41,133 nucleotides of DNA from Flavobacterium branchiicola (GCF_018383905.1 NZ_JAGYWA010000014.1:1-41133), one strand, 5' to 3'. Counted from the first letter of the stretch, positions 9,862 to 19,609 are shown. Notes: a model not told the origin generated them from the sequence alone. Made by a program: numbers and translations.

Positions 9862-11262
9862 CTACAAGAGTAACGAAAAAACTTCATCAACAGAAGTAAT
9901 TCCCTCTTTAATTAATAATAATGCATTGCGTTTTAATGTGAAAATATTTTTTTCATTCAGGTAATCATTAATATCTAACTGATTATTTTTAATCAAATTA
10001 GATAATTCAGACCCAATAGGCAAAATTTCGTAAATTGCTTTTCTACCCGAATAACCTGTATGATAGCAGTGTTCACATCCTACTGCAGTATAATGAAATT
10101 TTAAATCACCCGGAATTTCAAAACCAGTCGGGAAAATTTCTGCCGAAATTGATTCTTCCGTTTTACATGAATTACACAACTTACGAACCAATCGTTGTGC
10201 AACACTAATATTAAGTGTACTTGCAATTAAGAACGAAGGAATTCCCATATCAACCAATCTTGAAACAGTAGCCCAGGCCGAATTTGTATGAATTGTAGAC
10301 AAAACCAAATGCCCAGTTAAAGCTGCACGAATTGCCATGTTTGCAGTATTAACATCACGTATCTCCCCTACCATAATTATATCCGGATCCTGTCTCAAAA
10401 AAGTTCTTAAAGTAGCCGCAAAATCGAGCCCTATATTTTCCTTTAACTGAACCTGATTAATTCCTTCCAATGTATATTCGATAGGATCTTCTACCGTTAA
10501 AATATTTGTATTTGGCTGATTTAGCTTTTTTAAAGTAGCATATAATGTTGTTGTTTTCCCTGATCCAGTTGGCCCCGAAATAAGAACTATTCCGTTTGGA
10601 CGTTTTATATTTTCGAGATAAGATGCTAACTCCTTATCAGTAAAACCAAGAGAATTAATATCTATATGACTGGTATCTTTACTTAAAATACGAAGTACAA
10701 CTTTTTCGCCATGCAAAGTGGGCAAAACAGAAACACGAACATCAAAATCCTGATAATCGGTTACCATAGTAATACGCCCATCTTGTGGCAATCTTTTTTC
10801 GGATATATCGAGTTGCGCCCGAATTTTAATTTTATTGACTATAACAGGATATTCCTCTACCGAAATATGAAATTGTTCTTTTAGTTTTCCGTCCAAACGA
10901 AAACGCACTCTGGCATTTTTTTCATAGGGTTCAAAATGAATATCACTACTTCCTATCTCTTTTGCATTTAATACAATCTTCTCTAAAAAATCAGAAGTGT
11001 AATGAATCTCTGAAACATCACTTGAAGTCTTTCGATAATTTGTGCTTAAATAACGGTTTATATTTTCTGTAGAATCTACTTCCAGTTCTACCTGAAAACT
11101 TAATAACACACCTAGTTCATTCTGAAGACTAACAATATCAGTAGCATCTGTTTTTAATACTACCGTTTGCTGTTTCTTTTCTACAGGAATAATTCTGTAG
11201 TAATAAGCTTGTTCTGATTTTATAAGCTGTTGAAACTCTACTGAAACATCAAAATCCCTCAT
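9862..11262 (-). CDS. gspE: Secretion/assembly ATPase, GspE/PilB family
   Basis: A 466-residue hexameric motor ATPase. Walker A is GPTGSGKTTTL at 230-240, the Asp box EDPIEYTLEGINQVQ at about 258, the Walker B region RQDPDIIMVGEIRD at 290-303 and the His box TGHLVLSTIHTN at 316-327. A zinc-binding tetracysteine (C363, C366, C396, C399) is complete, as in GspE and PilB and unlike the retraction ATPase PilT. The N1 domain is short (about 75 residues), so the protein is smaller than typical 500-570 residue relatives. No second ATPase of the PilT type is in the window, which favours a secretion or assembly-only machine over a retractile pilus. The gene begins immediately after the prepilin-peptidase stop. 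Confidence 0.95.
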   Translation of the reverse strand: MRDFDVSVEFQQLIKSEQAYYYRIIPVEKKQQTVVLKTDATDIVSLQNELGVLLSFQVELEVDSTENINRYLSTNYRKTSSDVSEIHYTSDFLEKIVLNAKEIGSSDIHFEPYEKNARVRFRLDGKLKEQFHISVEEYPVIVNKIKIRAQLDISEKRLPQDGRITMVTDYQDFDVRVSVLPTLHGEKVVLRILSKDTSHIDINSLGFTDKELASYLENIKRPNGIVLISGPTGSGKTTTLYATLKKLNQPNTNILTVEDPIEYTLEGINQVQLKENIGLDFAATLRTFLRQDPDIIMVGEIRDVNTANMAIRAALTGHLVLSTIHTNSAWATVSRLVDMGIPSFLIASTLNISVAQRLVRKLCNSCKTEESISAEIFPTGFEIPGDLKFHYTAVGCEHCYHTGYSGRKAIYEILPIGSELSNLIKNNQLDINDYLNEKNIFTLKRNALLLIKEGITSVDEVFSLLL

Positions 11263-11739
11263 TTAATAAGCGTATAAAAAAGTGTCGTTAACACAAAATG
11301 AAATTGCATATACGGCACCAAAAAAAAGTGACATAAAACCTGCCAATGGTACTGTTACCTCTTGTTTTTTATTATGCAATATCAAATGCAGAATTAAAGA
11401 AAAAACAAGGGAAAATACGAATAAAATAAGAAATGAAACTATTGAAAAAGATGCTGCTATAAAAATAAAAAACAACACATCTCCCAGTCCTATCATGTCA
11501 GTAAAATCTAAGTTTTTAAATTTAAGATATAGAACACTACCTCCTAAAATTAAGCCAATAAATAATAAATTAAAACCGAGATTAGTTATTGCGATCTGCA
11601 ATGGTAATTTATGCAACTGAATAATAAAAGCCAGAATTCCAATAACTGGATATAAAAACCAATAAACCAGACGATTTTTAAAATCCTGATATAAAACTAA
11701 TGCAAAGACAAGTATTAATATGAATTTAAAATACCACAT
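11263..11739 (-). CDS. Short prepilin peptidase (A24 family)
   Basis: A 158-residue polytopic membrane protein of about five hydrophobic helices. The two aspartates expected in A24 aspartic prepilin peptidases are visible: D19 in LYQDFKNR and D87 in the GLGD motif (IGLGDVLFF). It lacks the N-terminal cytoplasmic methyltransferase domain with CxxC pairs found in PilD, so it is the short form (TadV/archaeal-like length). It lies directly between the major pseudopilin and the ATPase, with no gap. I infer it processes the four pseudopilins encoded in this window, all of which have Ser before the cleavage site. Confidence 0.85.
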   Translation of the reverse strand: MWYFKFILILVFALVLYQDFKNRLVYWFLYPVIGILAFIIQLHKLPLQIAITNLGFNLLFIGLILGGSVLYLKFKNLDFTDMIGLGDVLFFIFIAASFSIVSFLILFVFSLVFSLILHLILHNKKQEVTVPLAGFMSLFFGAVYAISFCVNDTFLYAY

Positions 11740-12150
11740 TTAATCGTTTATAACTTGCTTTGGAACCCCGTTTTGATCGATTTCCCAAACATTAAAAACA
11801 CCATTACCATTAAAGTCGGTAATTGCAGTAGCTTTTACTTTAAACTCATTGTTTGTTGACTGAACAATTTCATATACATAATTAGCACTACCATTTTCTT
11901 TGGTAGTCTTTGGGGCTTCAAAATCTATTTCAGTAAAATTAGGACTGTATTTAGAATACATAAAATAATACTGTTTCTCTGCATTATAAATAGCTTTCAG
12001 CTGTACTTGTGCCTCAACACTTTTGGCCTTGGTAATTAATGGCATCAGGTTTGGCAAGGCAATTAAAAGCAAGATTCCGATGATAGCTAATACAATTAAC
12101 ATTTCCTGTAAATTGAATGACGGCAGTTTTTTAAGTAGATTTTTCTTCAA
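11740..12150 (-). CDS. gspG: Major pseudopilin, GspG-like
   Basis: A 136-residue type IV pilin-like protein. After a short basic leader the class III signal reads LPS|FNLQEMLIVLAIIGIL: +1 Phe, +5 Glu (residue 16) and a 20-residue hydrophobic helix. Position -1 is Ser11 rather than the usual Gly. The globular part includes AIYNAEKQYYFMYSKYSPNF and ends with a DFNGNGVFNVWEID loop that resembles the calcium-binding acidic loop of GspG. As the first gene of the operon it is probably the most expressed, as expected for the main pseudopilus subunit. A Bacteroidota-type promoter is visible just upstream. Confidence 0.88.
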   Translation of the reverse strand: MKKNLLKKLPSFNLQEMLIVLAIIGILLLIALPNLMPLITKAKSVEAQVQLKAIYNAEKQYYFMYSKYSPNFTEIDFEAPKTTKENGSANYVYEIVQSTNNEFKVKATAITDFNGNGVFNVWEIDQNGVPKQVIND

Positions 12151-12564
12151 GACTAAGAGCTAAATTATTTTCTACAAATATATCTTTTTTATTGAGAAAA
12201 TAACAAGCAGTGTCATGAGAAATAATTTGTTAATAATTCTTTAAAATTTTAAGCTAAACCATCCTTAACTTCTTTCACTTCTGTAAAATAAATACCTGAC
12301 AACTGAAGAGTTTCGGAAAATAGAATAAGATAAATTATCTAGTCTATAATTTTAGTTCACTTTGCATCAAAACTTTAACAAGCTAAAAAAAAAAAAAACC
12401 ATTAACTATATCAGAATATACCTTTAAACATTTGTTAATTTTAACTAAAAAATATTAAATATTTTATTACTATTGCACCGCGCATTTTGCTTTTTTTTAA
12501 CAAAATTTAACCTACTGATTATCAGTTAATCTATAAGATTTATTCTTAAAACAACCTAATCAAA
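12151..12564. other. Divergent intergenic region between gspG operon and RHS pair B
   Basis: This 414-nt stretch separates two divergent transcription units. It holds a good promoter match for the gspG side, a run of 14 A at 12385-12398, and strongly AT-rich sequence on the RHS B side. On the plus strand I find only a partial -7 match (TACCTTTA at 12419-12426) without a TTG at the proper distance. No coding frame is supported. Confidence 0.6.
12175..12206 (-). promoter_or_regulatory. Predicted Bacteroidota sigma promoter for the gspG-gspM operon
   Basis: On the minus strand, TTG (12206-12204), 21 nt, then TATATTTG (12182-12175) fit the Bacteroidota consensus TTG / TAnnTTTG. Transcription would begin about 18 nt before the gspG ATG. 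Consensus match only. Confidence 0.55.
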
Positions 12565-15500
12565 ATGAAAGCAAAACCGTATGTCAAAAAAAAACACTAT
12601 TTATTTATGAATTATTTCTTGAAAAAAAATTGCTTAAAAACTAAGGCTATTTTAGTTCTTTTATTTAGTCTCCAAATTGGTAATGCACAGACCACAATAT
12701 CAACTTCATTACCGCAAGTTACACTTCCATCCCCAACAGCATTTAGTATGATAAAATATACTGATGCACCTATTAATATTTCAGGAGGAAGACCCGATGT
12801 GACTGTACCTATTTATACTGTAAGTGAACCGGGAATAAGTTTTCCTATAGCTTTTAATTATGGATCTGGCGGTGTAAAGGTTGATGAAGTTGCCTCATCT
12901 TATGGATTGGGCTGGAATCTGATTGCAGGAGGATCTATAACCCGGGTTGTACGCGGAATTATGGATGAAAGTGCTCCCAAAAAAAGCAAAACTGATTTTA
13001 GCAACATAAGTACTTTAATCGGTGCTGCAAGTTCTGTTGACATTGGAACTTTAAGACATGCTAAAGGTATAACAGATCTATCTTTTGGATGTGATTATTT
13101 TCAAGTAAAAGGCTTTAATAAATATAGTGGTGGCTCAACTCCTTATGACTTAGAGCCAGATGTTTTTTATTTTAATTTTAATGGATATTCAGGAAAATTT
13201 ATATTTGAAAATGGTGTTGGTTCAGATAATACTGCACCGGTATTCTTTCCTCGCAGAAAAGATATAAAAATCACAAAGGTTTTAGGAACAGAAAAATTAT
13301 ATCCTAATAAAAGTGTAGACAGAACAATAATTAAGGAATGGGTCTTAACCACACCTGATGGAATTGAATATTATTTTGGGCAAAACAATTTAAAAGAAAC
13401 CAATTTTAATTATGCGTATAATACCGATGACCTTTTGTATAAAAAAGAAGAGGTTACAGGTTGGTTTCTTACTCGTATATACAATCCTATAACTAAAGCT
13501 GAAGTTACATTTAATTACAATCAGCATAATTATTCCTATGAGTATACAACAGATGAAGTTTATTCTCGCGCACAAAACAATTACGATCTTTGTGCAAAAG
13601 AAGCTTTTTTAAATGGCCTATTACTTCAATCTAATTTGAGTAGGGCTTCTGTAAAGACGTTTGTTTTAAGTGAAATTAATACCAGTAAGTTAAAAATTTC
13701 GTTTAATGGAACTGCCAACAGAGAAGATGTAGATAAATATAATGTATTTACGAGTGAAACTTACGATAATGCCAAAGTCCTTGATAAGATTGAAATTTTT
13801 GATAAATGGCATAATAAAATTTTAAAAAAATACAACTTAAACTATTCCTATTTTCTATCAAATATGACAGTTTCCTCTTATTTGCCAGCCTATACTGCAA
13901 GTAATGATCACAAACGACTGCGCTTAAATTCTATAACCGAATTAAATATTAATAATGAAACTTTACCTTCTTATGTTTTTACTTATAATGATGAAAACAC
14001 ATTAACATTACCTAGAAGACTTTCTTTTGCCAGAGACAAATGGGGTTTCTATAATGGTGCCCTTGGAAATGTTCGCTTGTTACCTTCTTGTCAATCACCA
14101 GCCAATAGAAATTCAGATCCTACAAATGCCAAGGCTTTCATGTTAAAAACGGTTCAATATCCTACTGGAGGAACACATTCTTTTCTATATGGTTATAATG
14201 CAGGTCTACGCTTAGAAAAAGTTTCTATTAAAGATATTAATTCTAACACCCTTATTGAAAATAGTTATTCTTATGACCAAGGTACATTATTAAATGTGAC
14301 AAATGATTACGTATTTTCTGCAGCTTCTGCTGCAGACATCACTCTTGTTGGCACCATAACCAATAATAAATGCCAAACTGAAATATGGGCAGCAGGCACA
14401 GGTTATTATAATAATACTCATTATTTACAAGCTTACCCATCGTACATTCCACCAACCGGTATAGATTATAAACCATTAAATATATTATCATCTGCACCAA
14501 TACTTTCATCGCAAGTACCAAATTTCTCTTCACCAATATACGGTTACGTAACCGTGACAAATTTAGAAAATAACGTTGCTAAGGGAAAAAAAGAATATGC
14601 TTTTAACAGACCAAGTAACCTCGCATCTCTCGACAAATATCCTTCAATTCCAGAAGAGAATAGTTTATACGGTAAACCAATCTACGAAAGAACTTATGAT
14701 GCAAACAATACTCTTTTAAAAAGCGAAGATTTTGAATATGAAGAAAATTCAGATTCGAGAATTATCAAAGGAACTGCATTCAGTACTGTTAAGTGCTATA
14801 TTAATAATAGCTCTAGTGAAAATTTCACCTCTGATATGCTTTTTTACCGATTTTATAATTTAACATCAAAGTCTTATTTACTTAAAAAGAAGACGACCAC
14901 AGAATACCTTAATGGACAAAGCTTTATAAACACAGAAAATTATCAATACACTGCAAGTAATATAAGCGATCTGCCTACATCTATATCACGCAGTGAATCT
15001 GGAGGGAGTAGTATAGTAGAAAGCAAAACATATTCTGGTCAATCTAATGGTAGTAATGGCTATATAACTGACCTCTACAATGCAAATAGATTACAAGAAC
15101 TGGTTTCGAGCAGCACTACTAAAAATGGAAATACGGTTAATTCTGCAAGAAAAGATTTTAAAACTTTCTCAGGTAATACAATGCCTTCAGAAATTTTTTC
15201 TTCTAAAGGTAATTATGCACTCGAAAGCAAATTAACTTTTACCTATTACGATGAAAAAGGAAATCCTTTAGAATATTACAAAACGACAGATGGCCAAAAA
15301 ACTGTTTTAATATGGGGATATAATAAAGAATATCCAATAGCCGAAATAAAAGCAAAAACAATTACATACGCTTTTTTTAACAGCTATGCTTCTAATTTAC
15401 AAAACCTCTCAAATTTAGATATTGATGTCACGTCAGAGGAAAACTTGCGAACAGCTTTAAACAACTTAAGAGTTACATTTCCTAATGATATGATTACGAC

Positions 15501-15654
15501 GTACACTTATGATCCTAATAAAGGTATTACAAGTATTACAGATCCTACAGGAAAGACAATATACTATACTTATGATCTTTTCGGACGATTACAATTTGTG
15601 AAAGATGCACAAGGCAATCTACTTTCTGAAAATCAATATAATTATAAAAACTAA
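12565..15654 (+). CDS. RHS pair B, first gene: secreted YD-repeat partner protein
   Basis: A 1029-residue secreted protein, the shortest of the three first-gene paralogues. A Sec signal ends at IGNAQ; Met15 (12607) would give a more usual 28-residue signal and is a plausible start. The family signature follows: PINISGGRPDVTVPIYTV, then GLGWNLIAGGSITR. The centre is beta-rich with no catalytic motif that I can name. The C-terminus has YD repeats (TYTYDPNKGITSITDP, TYDLFGRLQFVKDAQGN) and SENQYNYKN, matching the ends of the A and C copies. Unlike those copies, its last segment is as AT-rich as the rest of the gene. Only 7 nt separate its stop from the second gene, so both are made from one mRNA. 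Confidence 0.9.
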   Translation: MKAKPYVKKKHYLFMNYFLKKNCLKTKAILVLLFSLQIGNAQTTISTSLPQVTLPSPTAFSMIKYTDAPINISGGRPDVTVPIYTVSEPGISFPIAFNYGSGGVKVDEVASSYGLGWNLIAGGSITRVVRGIMDESAPKKSKTDFSNISTLIGAASSVDIGTLRHAKGITDLSFGCDYFQVKGFNKYSGGSTPYDLEPDVFYFNFNGYSGKFIFENGVGSDNTAPVFFPRRKDIKITKVLGTEKLYPNKSVDRTIIKEWVLTTPDGIEYYFGQNNLKETNFNYAYNTDDLLYKKEEVTGWFLTRIYNPITKAEVTFNYNQHNYSYEYTTDEVYSRAQNNYDLCAKEAFLNGLLLQSNLSRASVKTFVLSEINTSKLKISFNGTANREDVDKYNVFTSETYDNAKVLDKIEIFDKWHNKILKKYNLNYSYFLSNMTVSSYLPAYTASNDHKRLRLNSITELNINNETLPSYVFTYNDENTLTLPRRLSFARDKWGFYNGALGNVRLLPSCQSPANRNSDPTNAKAFMLKTVQYPTGGTHSFLYGYNAGLRLEKVSIKDINSNTLIENSYSYDQGTLLNVTNDYVFSAASAADITLVGTITNNKCQTEIWAAGTGYYNNTHYLQAYPSYIPPTGIDYKPLNILSSAPILSSQVPNFSSPIYGYVTVTNLENNVAKGKKEYAFNRPSNLASLDKYPSIPEENSLYGKPIYERTYDANNTLLKSEDFEYEENSDSRIIKGTAFSTVKCYINNSSSENFTSDMLFYRFYNLTSKSYLLKKKTTTEYLNGQSFINTENYQYTASNISDLPTSISRSESGGSSIVESKTYSGQSNGSNGYITDLYNANRLQELVSSSTTKNGNTVNSARKDFKTFSGNTMPSEIFSSKGNYALESKLTFTYYDEKGNPLEYYKTTDGQKTVLIWGYNKEYPIAEIKAKTITYAFFNSYASNLQNLSNLDIDVTSEENLRTALNNLRVTFPNDMITTYTYDPNKGITSITDPTGKTIYYTYDLFGRLQFVKDAQGNLLSENQYNYKN

Positions 15655-15661
15655 TTCTGCG

Positions 15662-18600
15662 ATGAAAAATATTTTAAAACATATCACCACTTTATTATTG
15701 GTTTTTATAACAACAAAATCAATTGCTCAAACGACCGCAAATATTATTATAAAAGATTATACCGTTACTGCTCCTGAAACCATTATTGCAACAGAAAGCA
15801 TTACAATAAAACCAACTACCATAATTCCTATGGGCAGTGTTTTTTTAGCTACAATAAATTCTGAACTTTATACGTCTCCAACTTTCAGTAATGAAAATTA
15901 CATTTTCACCAGGACATTCCAAAAAGCCATGACAACTGTAAGTGGTATAGGCAGTAACCGTGATGTTATAGAAAACATAACTTATTTTGATGGGCTTGGC
16001 AGACCAAAACAAAATATTGCCATAAAAGCATCACCATTATATAAAGACATTGTTACTCACATCTCTTACGATTCTATAGGAAGACAAAACAAAGAATACC
16101 TCCCGTATATGGAAAATACCGGAGCTATAGCTACTTACAGAAGTAATGCTCTTGCAAATACTAATAGTTATTATGCAGCAAATTTTCCAAATGATATCAA
16201 TAGCGTAAAACCGAATCCTTTTTCAGAAAAAAAGATAGAGTCATCACCTTTAAACAGAGTACTACAGCAGGCAGCACCTGGTAACGACTGGTCTTTATCC
16301 GGTAATCAAACCATTAAATTAGATTATCAGGTAAATATAGCTACAGATTCTATTAGATTTTACAAAGTAGGTTTTGTAGTAAATACTGATGGAGAAAGTG
16401 TTCCTACTTTGCTTTTGAATTCAAACTATGAAAATGGTCAATTGTACAAAACCATAACCAAAAATGAGAATTGGAAAACTGCAGACGGCAATAATAAAAC
16501 CACTCAGGAATTTAAAGATAAAGAGGGGCAAATTATTCTTAAAAGAACTTTTAACAATGGTATTGCACACGATACACAGTACGTATACGATGATTACGGA
16601 AACCTTACTTACGTATTGCCTCCGTTAGTCAATCGAACTAAATTAATTAATAACACTACATGTTCTACAACTACAGGATATGCCAATTTTACCAAATCTA
16701 TTAATCAATATGTATTTTCGCAAAAATCAGGTGGAGGCTCTGTAGATGTAAGTATTACAAACAATATTCTAAAGATAGTCTTTGCCGGAAGTTATAATGC
16801 GGCAATGTTAAATTCAACTCCGCAGGATTTACCGACTTCACCTTGTAGTTTACCAGATATGACCATAGGAACAATTTCTAACGGAGATTATAATGTAACA
16901 ATTGTGGGAGGCAAATTAAAACTAACTAGTCTTACTGGTCGAACTTCTACCGGATTTAGTGGTAATTTTTCTATAAATTTGCCATTATCCTACACCACGT
17001 CATCAGGTACAACACTTGACAATTCGATCTTGGATAATTTATGTTATCAATATAAATATGATCAATACAACCGATTAGTCGAAAAAAAATTGCCTGGAAA
17101 AGAGGTAGAATACATCATATATGATAGAGGTAACAGGCCAATTTTAACGCAGGATGGAAATCTCAGAGCGTTAAAAAAATGGCTGTTTACTAAATACGAT
17201 TTTTTAGGAAGACCTGTTTACACTGGAGATTATACCAATACAGTTCAATTAAAAAGATCTGCTATGCAAACTTTTGTAAGCGGCACCGCTATTACAGAAA
17301 CAAAACAAAAAACTGCTAATACAATTAATGGCACTACTATTTATTACAGCAATATAGCTTTTCCAAAGGATGCTGATATTAACATTTTCACCATCAATTA
17401 TTATGATGACTATAATTTTGATTTAGACGGAAGTACAGCTGAAAACGCAGTTTCGTATGGAACTACGCCTATTACCTATGCAAACGGACTGGCAACTGGA
17501 AGCAAAGTTCGTGTACTGGAAACAAGTCCTGCTAAATGGATTACCAATATAATATATTATGATGCAAAAGGAAGAGTGATTTCGAACTATAACAAAAATA
17601 ACTTTTTAGACATTACAACCAGCACACAAAATAACCTTGATTTTCCTGGCAAAGTAGTAGAAACAACTATAACACACCAAAAAAATGGTGCAGCAGCTAT
17701 TGTCACAGCAGATAGCTATACATACGACCACGCAGGAAGATTGTTGACACAAAAACAAAAAATAAACACACGTGATCAGGAATTTATTGCCAACAATACC
17801 TATGACAATTTAGGACAATTGGTATCTAAAGGAGTTGGAGGGACAATTAATCAGGCTCGTTTGCAAACTGTAGATTACACTTATAATATACGCGGCTGGT
17901 TAAAAAACATCAACAACGTAAATGCAATGGGGAGTGATTTATTTGCTTTTCAGCTCAACTACAACACTCCGGCATCAGGAACACCTTTGTTTAATGGTAA
18001 CATAAGTCAAACGTTTTCAAGAACAGCCTATACAGATACTAGTTTAAAAAACTACACTTATAGTTATGACGATTTAAACAGACTGACACAGGCCATAGAT
18101 GGTTCTGTCCTAAACCCGGGAAGATATAATGAAATTTTAAATTACGACAAAAACGGGAATATCACTAATTTAACCCGAATGGGACATAGAGACATTAAAG
18201 CCACACTATTTGGCACTATGGATATTTTAACTTATACCTATACCGGAAACAGACTTGATAAAGTAGAAGATACATCAGGAAGTACTGAAGGATTTAGCAA
18301 CAAGGTTGATCAGCTTACAGAATATACCTATGATGCAAACGCCAACATGAAAACCGATGCCAATAAAAACATTACAGCCATTAGCTACAACTATTTAAAT
18401 CTTCCAACCTCAATAGCTATAAATGGTGGTACGATCAATTATTGGTATGATGCCACAGGTGTTAAGCAACGTAAAAGCATAAGTACCGGCGAAAGCACAG
18501 ATTATGCCGGAAATTATATTTATCAAAACAACGTTTTAAAACAGTTTTCGCAACCGGAAGGTTATGTAACCCTAAATGCCGGAACTTTTAACTATATTTA

Positions 18601-19609
18601 CCAATACAAAGATCATCTAGGCAATAACCGATTAAGTTATCAGGACAAAAACAATGATGGCACCGTTAACAATACCGAAATTGTTCAGGAAAATAACTAT
18701 TATGCCTTTGGATTGACTCAAAAAGGATTTAATGGTACTATAAATGGTGTAGATAATAAGTATAAGTACAATGGAAAAGAAATGCAAGACGAGAATATTG
18801 GCGGAAATCAGCTAAATCTATATGATTATGGGGCGAGAAATTATGACCCTGCACTTGGCCGTTGGATGAATATTGACCCGTTAGCTGAGAAATCTCGTAG
18901 ATGGTCACCATATAACTATGCATATAATAACCCAATCTATTTTGTTGACCCTGACGGAATGGAATCTCAAGGTTTCATTTATGATGAGAAACAACTTGCA
19001 GAAATGCGAGCAGATAATAAGAAATTTGCACAATGGGTCAATAATGGAGGTTACAGCAATGAAAGTAGTAATGAAAGTAGTAATGAAAGTAGTAATGAAA
19101 GTAGTAATGAAAGTAGGAATGAAAGTAGTAATGAGAGTAGTAATGAGATAGACCCTCCTGCAAAAAAATCAAAACCAGAGACAATCTGGGAATGGATAAG
19201 TGGACAAAGAAATACGCTTCAGAAAAATAACAAAAATTTACAAATAGCTCAATTCCCAGAAGCTGTAACATTCTTTTTAGGAGGTGCTGAAGTTAAAGCG
19301 ACAAATGAAGCAATTAAATTAATTTCTCTTGTAAAAACGGATTCAAAAATATTAAAATTGGCAAAGGAAACTTTTTCTGGAAATAAAACGCTGAGTAAAG
19401 AAGCAAACGCTTTACTACAACAGCTTTCTAATGGTAACATGAATCCAGGTATAGGAACTAAGATTATTTCGGGAAGTATATCGGAAGCAAGAAGTGTTGG
19501 TGGAGCAAGAGTTTATTTTAGAAAAATTGGTGAGCAAATAGAAATTTTGGCGTATTCTGCGAAATCTAATCAACAAGCTGTAATTGATAGAATATTAAAA
19601 ATTTTTTAA
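15662..19609 (+). CDS. RHS pair B, second gene: DUF6443/RHS-core polymorphic toxin with C-terminal tip
   Basis: A 1315-residue protein from the chosen ATG, which gives a Sec signal (MKNILKHITTLLLVF to SIAQT); the frame stays open 19 codons upstream but only by overlapping the previous gene. DUF6443 covers about 40-190 (ITYFDGLGRPKQNIA), many YD repeats follow, and the RHS core at about 1050-1097 has YDYGARNYDPALGRW, DPLAEKSRRWSPYNYAY and DPDGM. After it come seven NES(S/R) repeats (about 1133-1162) and a unique tip of about 150 residues. The tip ends with GGARVYFRK, IEILAYSAKSNQQA and a terminal helix, similar in outline to RelE/HigB-type ribonucleases; this is a pattern-based guess. The next gene, 2 nt away, is the presumed immunity gene. 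Retained intact reading frame implies an active toxin. Confidence 0.92.
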   Translation: MKNILKHITTLLLVFITTKSIAQTTANIIIKDYTVTAPETIIATESITIKPTTIIPMGSVFLATINSELYTSPTFSNENYIFTRTFQKAMTTVSGIGSNRDVIENITYFDGLGRPKQNIAIKASPLYKDIVTHISYDSIGRQNKEYLPYMENTGAIATYRSNALANTNSYYAANFPNDINSVKPNPFSEKKIESSPLNRVLQQAAPGNDWSLSGNQTIKLDYQVNIATDSIRFYKVGFVVNTDGESVPTLLLNSNYENGQLYKTITKNENWKTADGNNKTTQEFKDKEGQIILKRTFNNGIAHDTQYVYDDYGNLTYVLPPLVNRTKLINNTTCSTTTGYANFTKSINQYVFSQKSGGGSVDVSITNNILKIVFAGSYNAAMLNSTPQDLPTSPCSLPDMTIGTISNGDYNVTIVGGKLKLTSLTGRTSTGFSGNFSINLPLSYTTSSGTTLDNSILDNLCYQYKYDQYNRLVEKKLPGKEVEYIIYDRGNRPILTQDGNLRALKKWLFTKYDFLGRPVYTGDYTNTVQLKRSAMQTFVSGTAITETKQKTANTINGTTIYYSNIAFPKDADINIFTINYYDDYNFDLDGSTAENAVSYGTTPITYANGLATGSKVRVLETSPAKWITNIIYYDAKGRVISNYNKNNFLDITTSTQNNLDFPGKVVETTITHQKNGAAAIVTADSYTYDHAGRLLTQKQKINTRDQEFIANNTYDNLGQLVSKGVGGTINQARLQTVDYTYNIRGWLKNINNVNAMGSDLFAFQLNYNTPASGTPLFNGNISQTFSRTAYTDTSLKNYTYSYDDLNRLTQAIDGSVLNPGRYNEILNYDKNGNITNLTRMGHRDIKATLFGTMDILTYTYTGNRLDKVEDTSGSTEGFSNKVDQLTEYTYDANANMKTDANKNITAISYNYLNLPTSIAINGGTINYWYDATGVKQRKSISTGESTDYAGNYIYQNNVLKQFSQPEGYVTLNAGTFNYIYQYKDHLGNNRLSYQDKNNDGTVNNTEIVQENNYYAFGLTQKGFNGTINGVDNKYKYNGKEMQDENIGGNQLNLYDYGARNYDPALGRWMNIDPLAEKSRRWSPYNYAYNNPIYFVDPDGMESQGFIYDEKQLAEMRADNKKFAQWVNNGGYSNESSNESSNESSNESSNESRNESSNESSNEIDPPAKKSKPETIWEWISGQRNTLQKNNKNLQIAQFPEAVTFFLGGAEVKATNEAIKLISLVKTDSKILKLAKETFSGNKTLSKEANALLQQLSNGNMNPGIGTKIISGSISEARSVGGARVYFRKIGEQIEILAYSAKSNQQAVIDRILKIF
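19058..19147 (+). repeat. 12-bp tandem repeat in the RHS B core-to-toxin linker
   Basis: Seven direct units of AATGAAAGTAGT (fifth unit ends AGG, seventh has GAG) plus a half unit encode NESS repeats. The unit is a multiple of three, so copy-number slippage changes linker length without breaking the frame. It lies exactly between the conserved RHS core and the unique toxin tip. Confidence 0.95.

Noticed and set aside
9825..9890. Upstream start for the secretin giving 22 more residues
   Set aside because: It would overlap the ATPase gene by 29 nt and place a basic non-hydrophobic stretch before a perfect Sec signal.
5916..12150. Retractile type IV pilus or natural-competence machine
   Set aside because: No PilT-like retraction ATPase and no ComEA/ComEC-type genes are present; the GspG-like acidic loop and Glu5-less tip subunit fit T2SS better. 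Not strictly excluded, since such genes may lie elsewhere.
15605..15661. Upstream start for the RHS B second gene
   Set aside because: It lies inside the end of the first gene in another frame; the ATG at 15662 gives a clean signal peptide and a spacing like pairs A and C.
19058..19147. CRISPR-like array
   Set aside because: The repeats are 12 bp, contiguous without spacers and in-frame within a gene.
19038..19271. Opposite-strand frame with HYYFHYYFHYYF repeats over the NESS linker
   Set aside because: It arises from the 12-bp repeat being open in several frames; the plus-strand RHS reading is clearly the real one.
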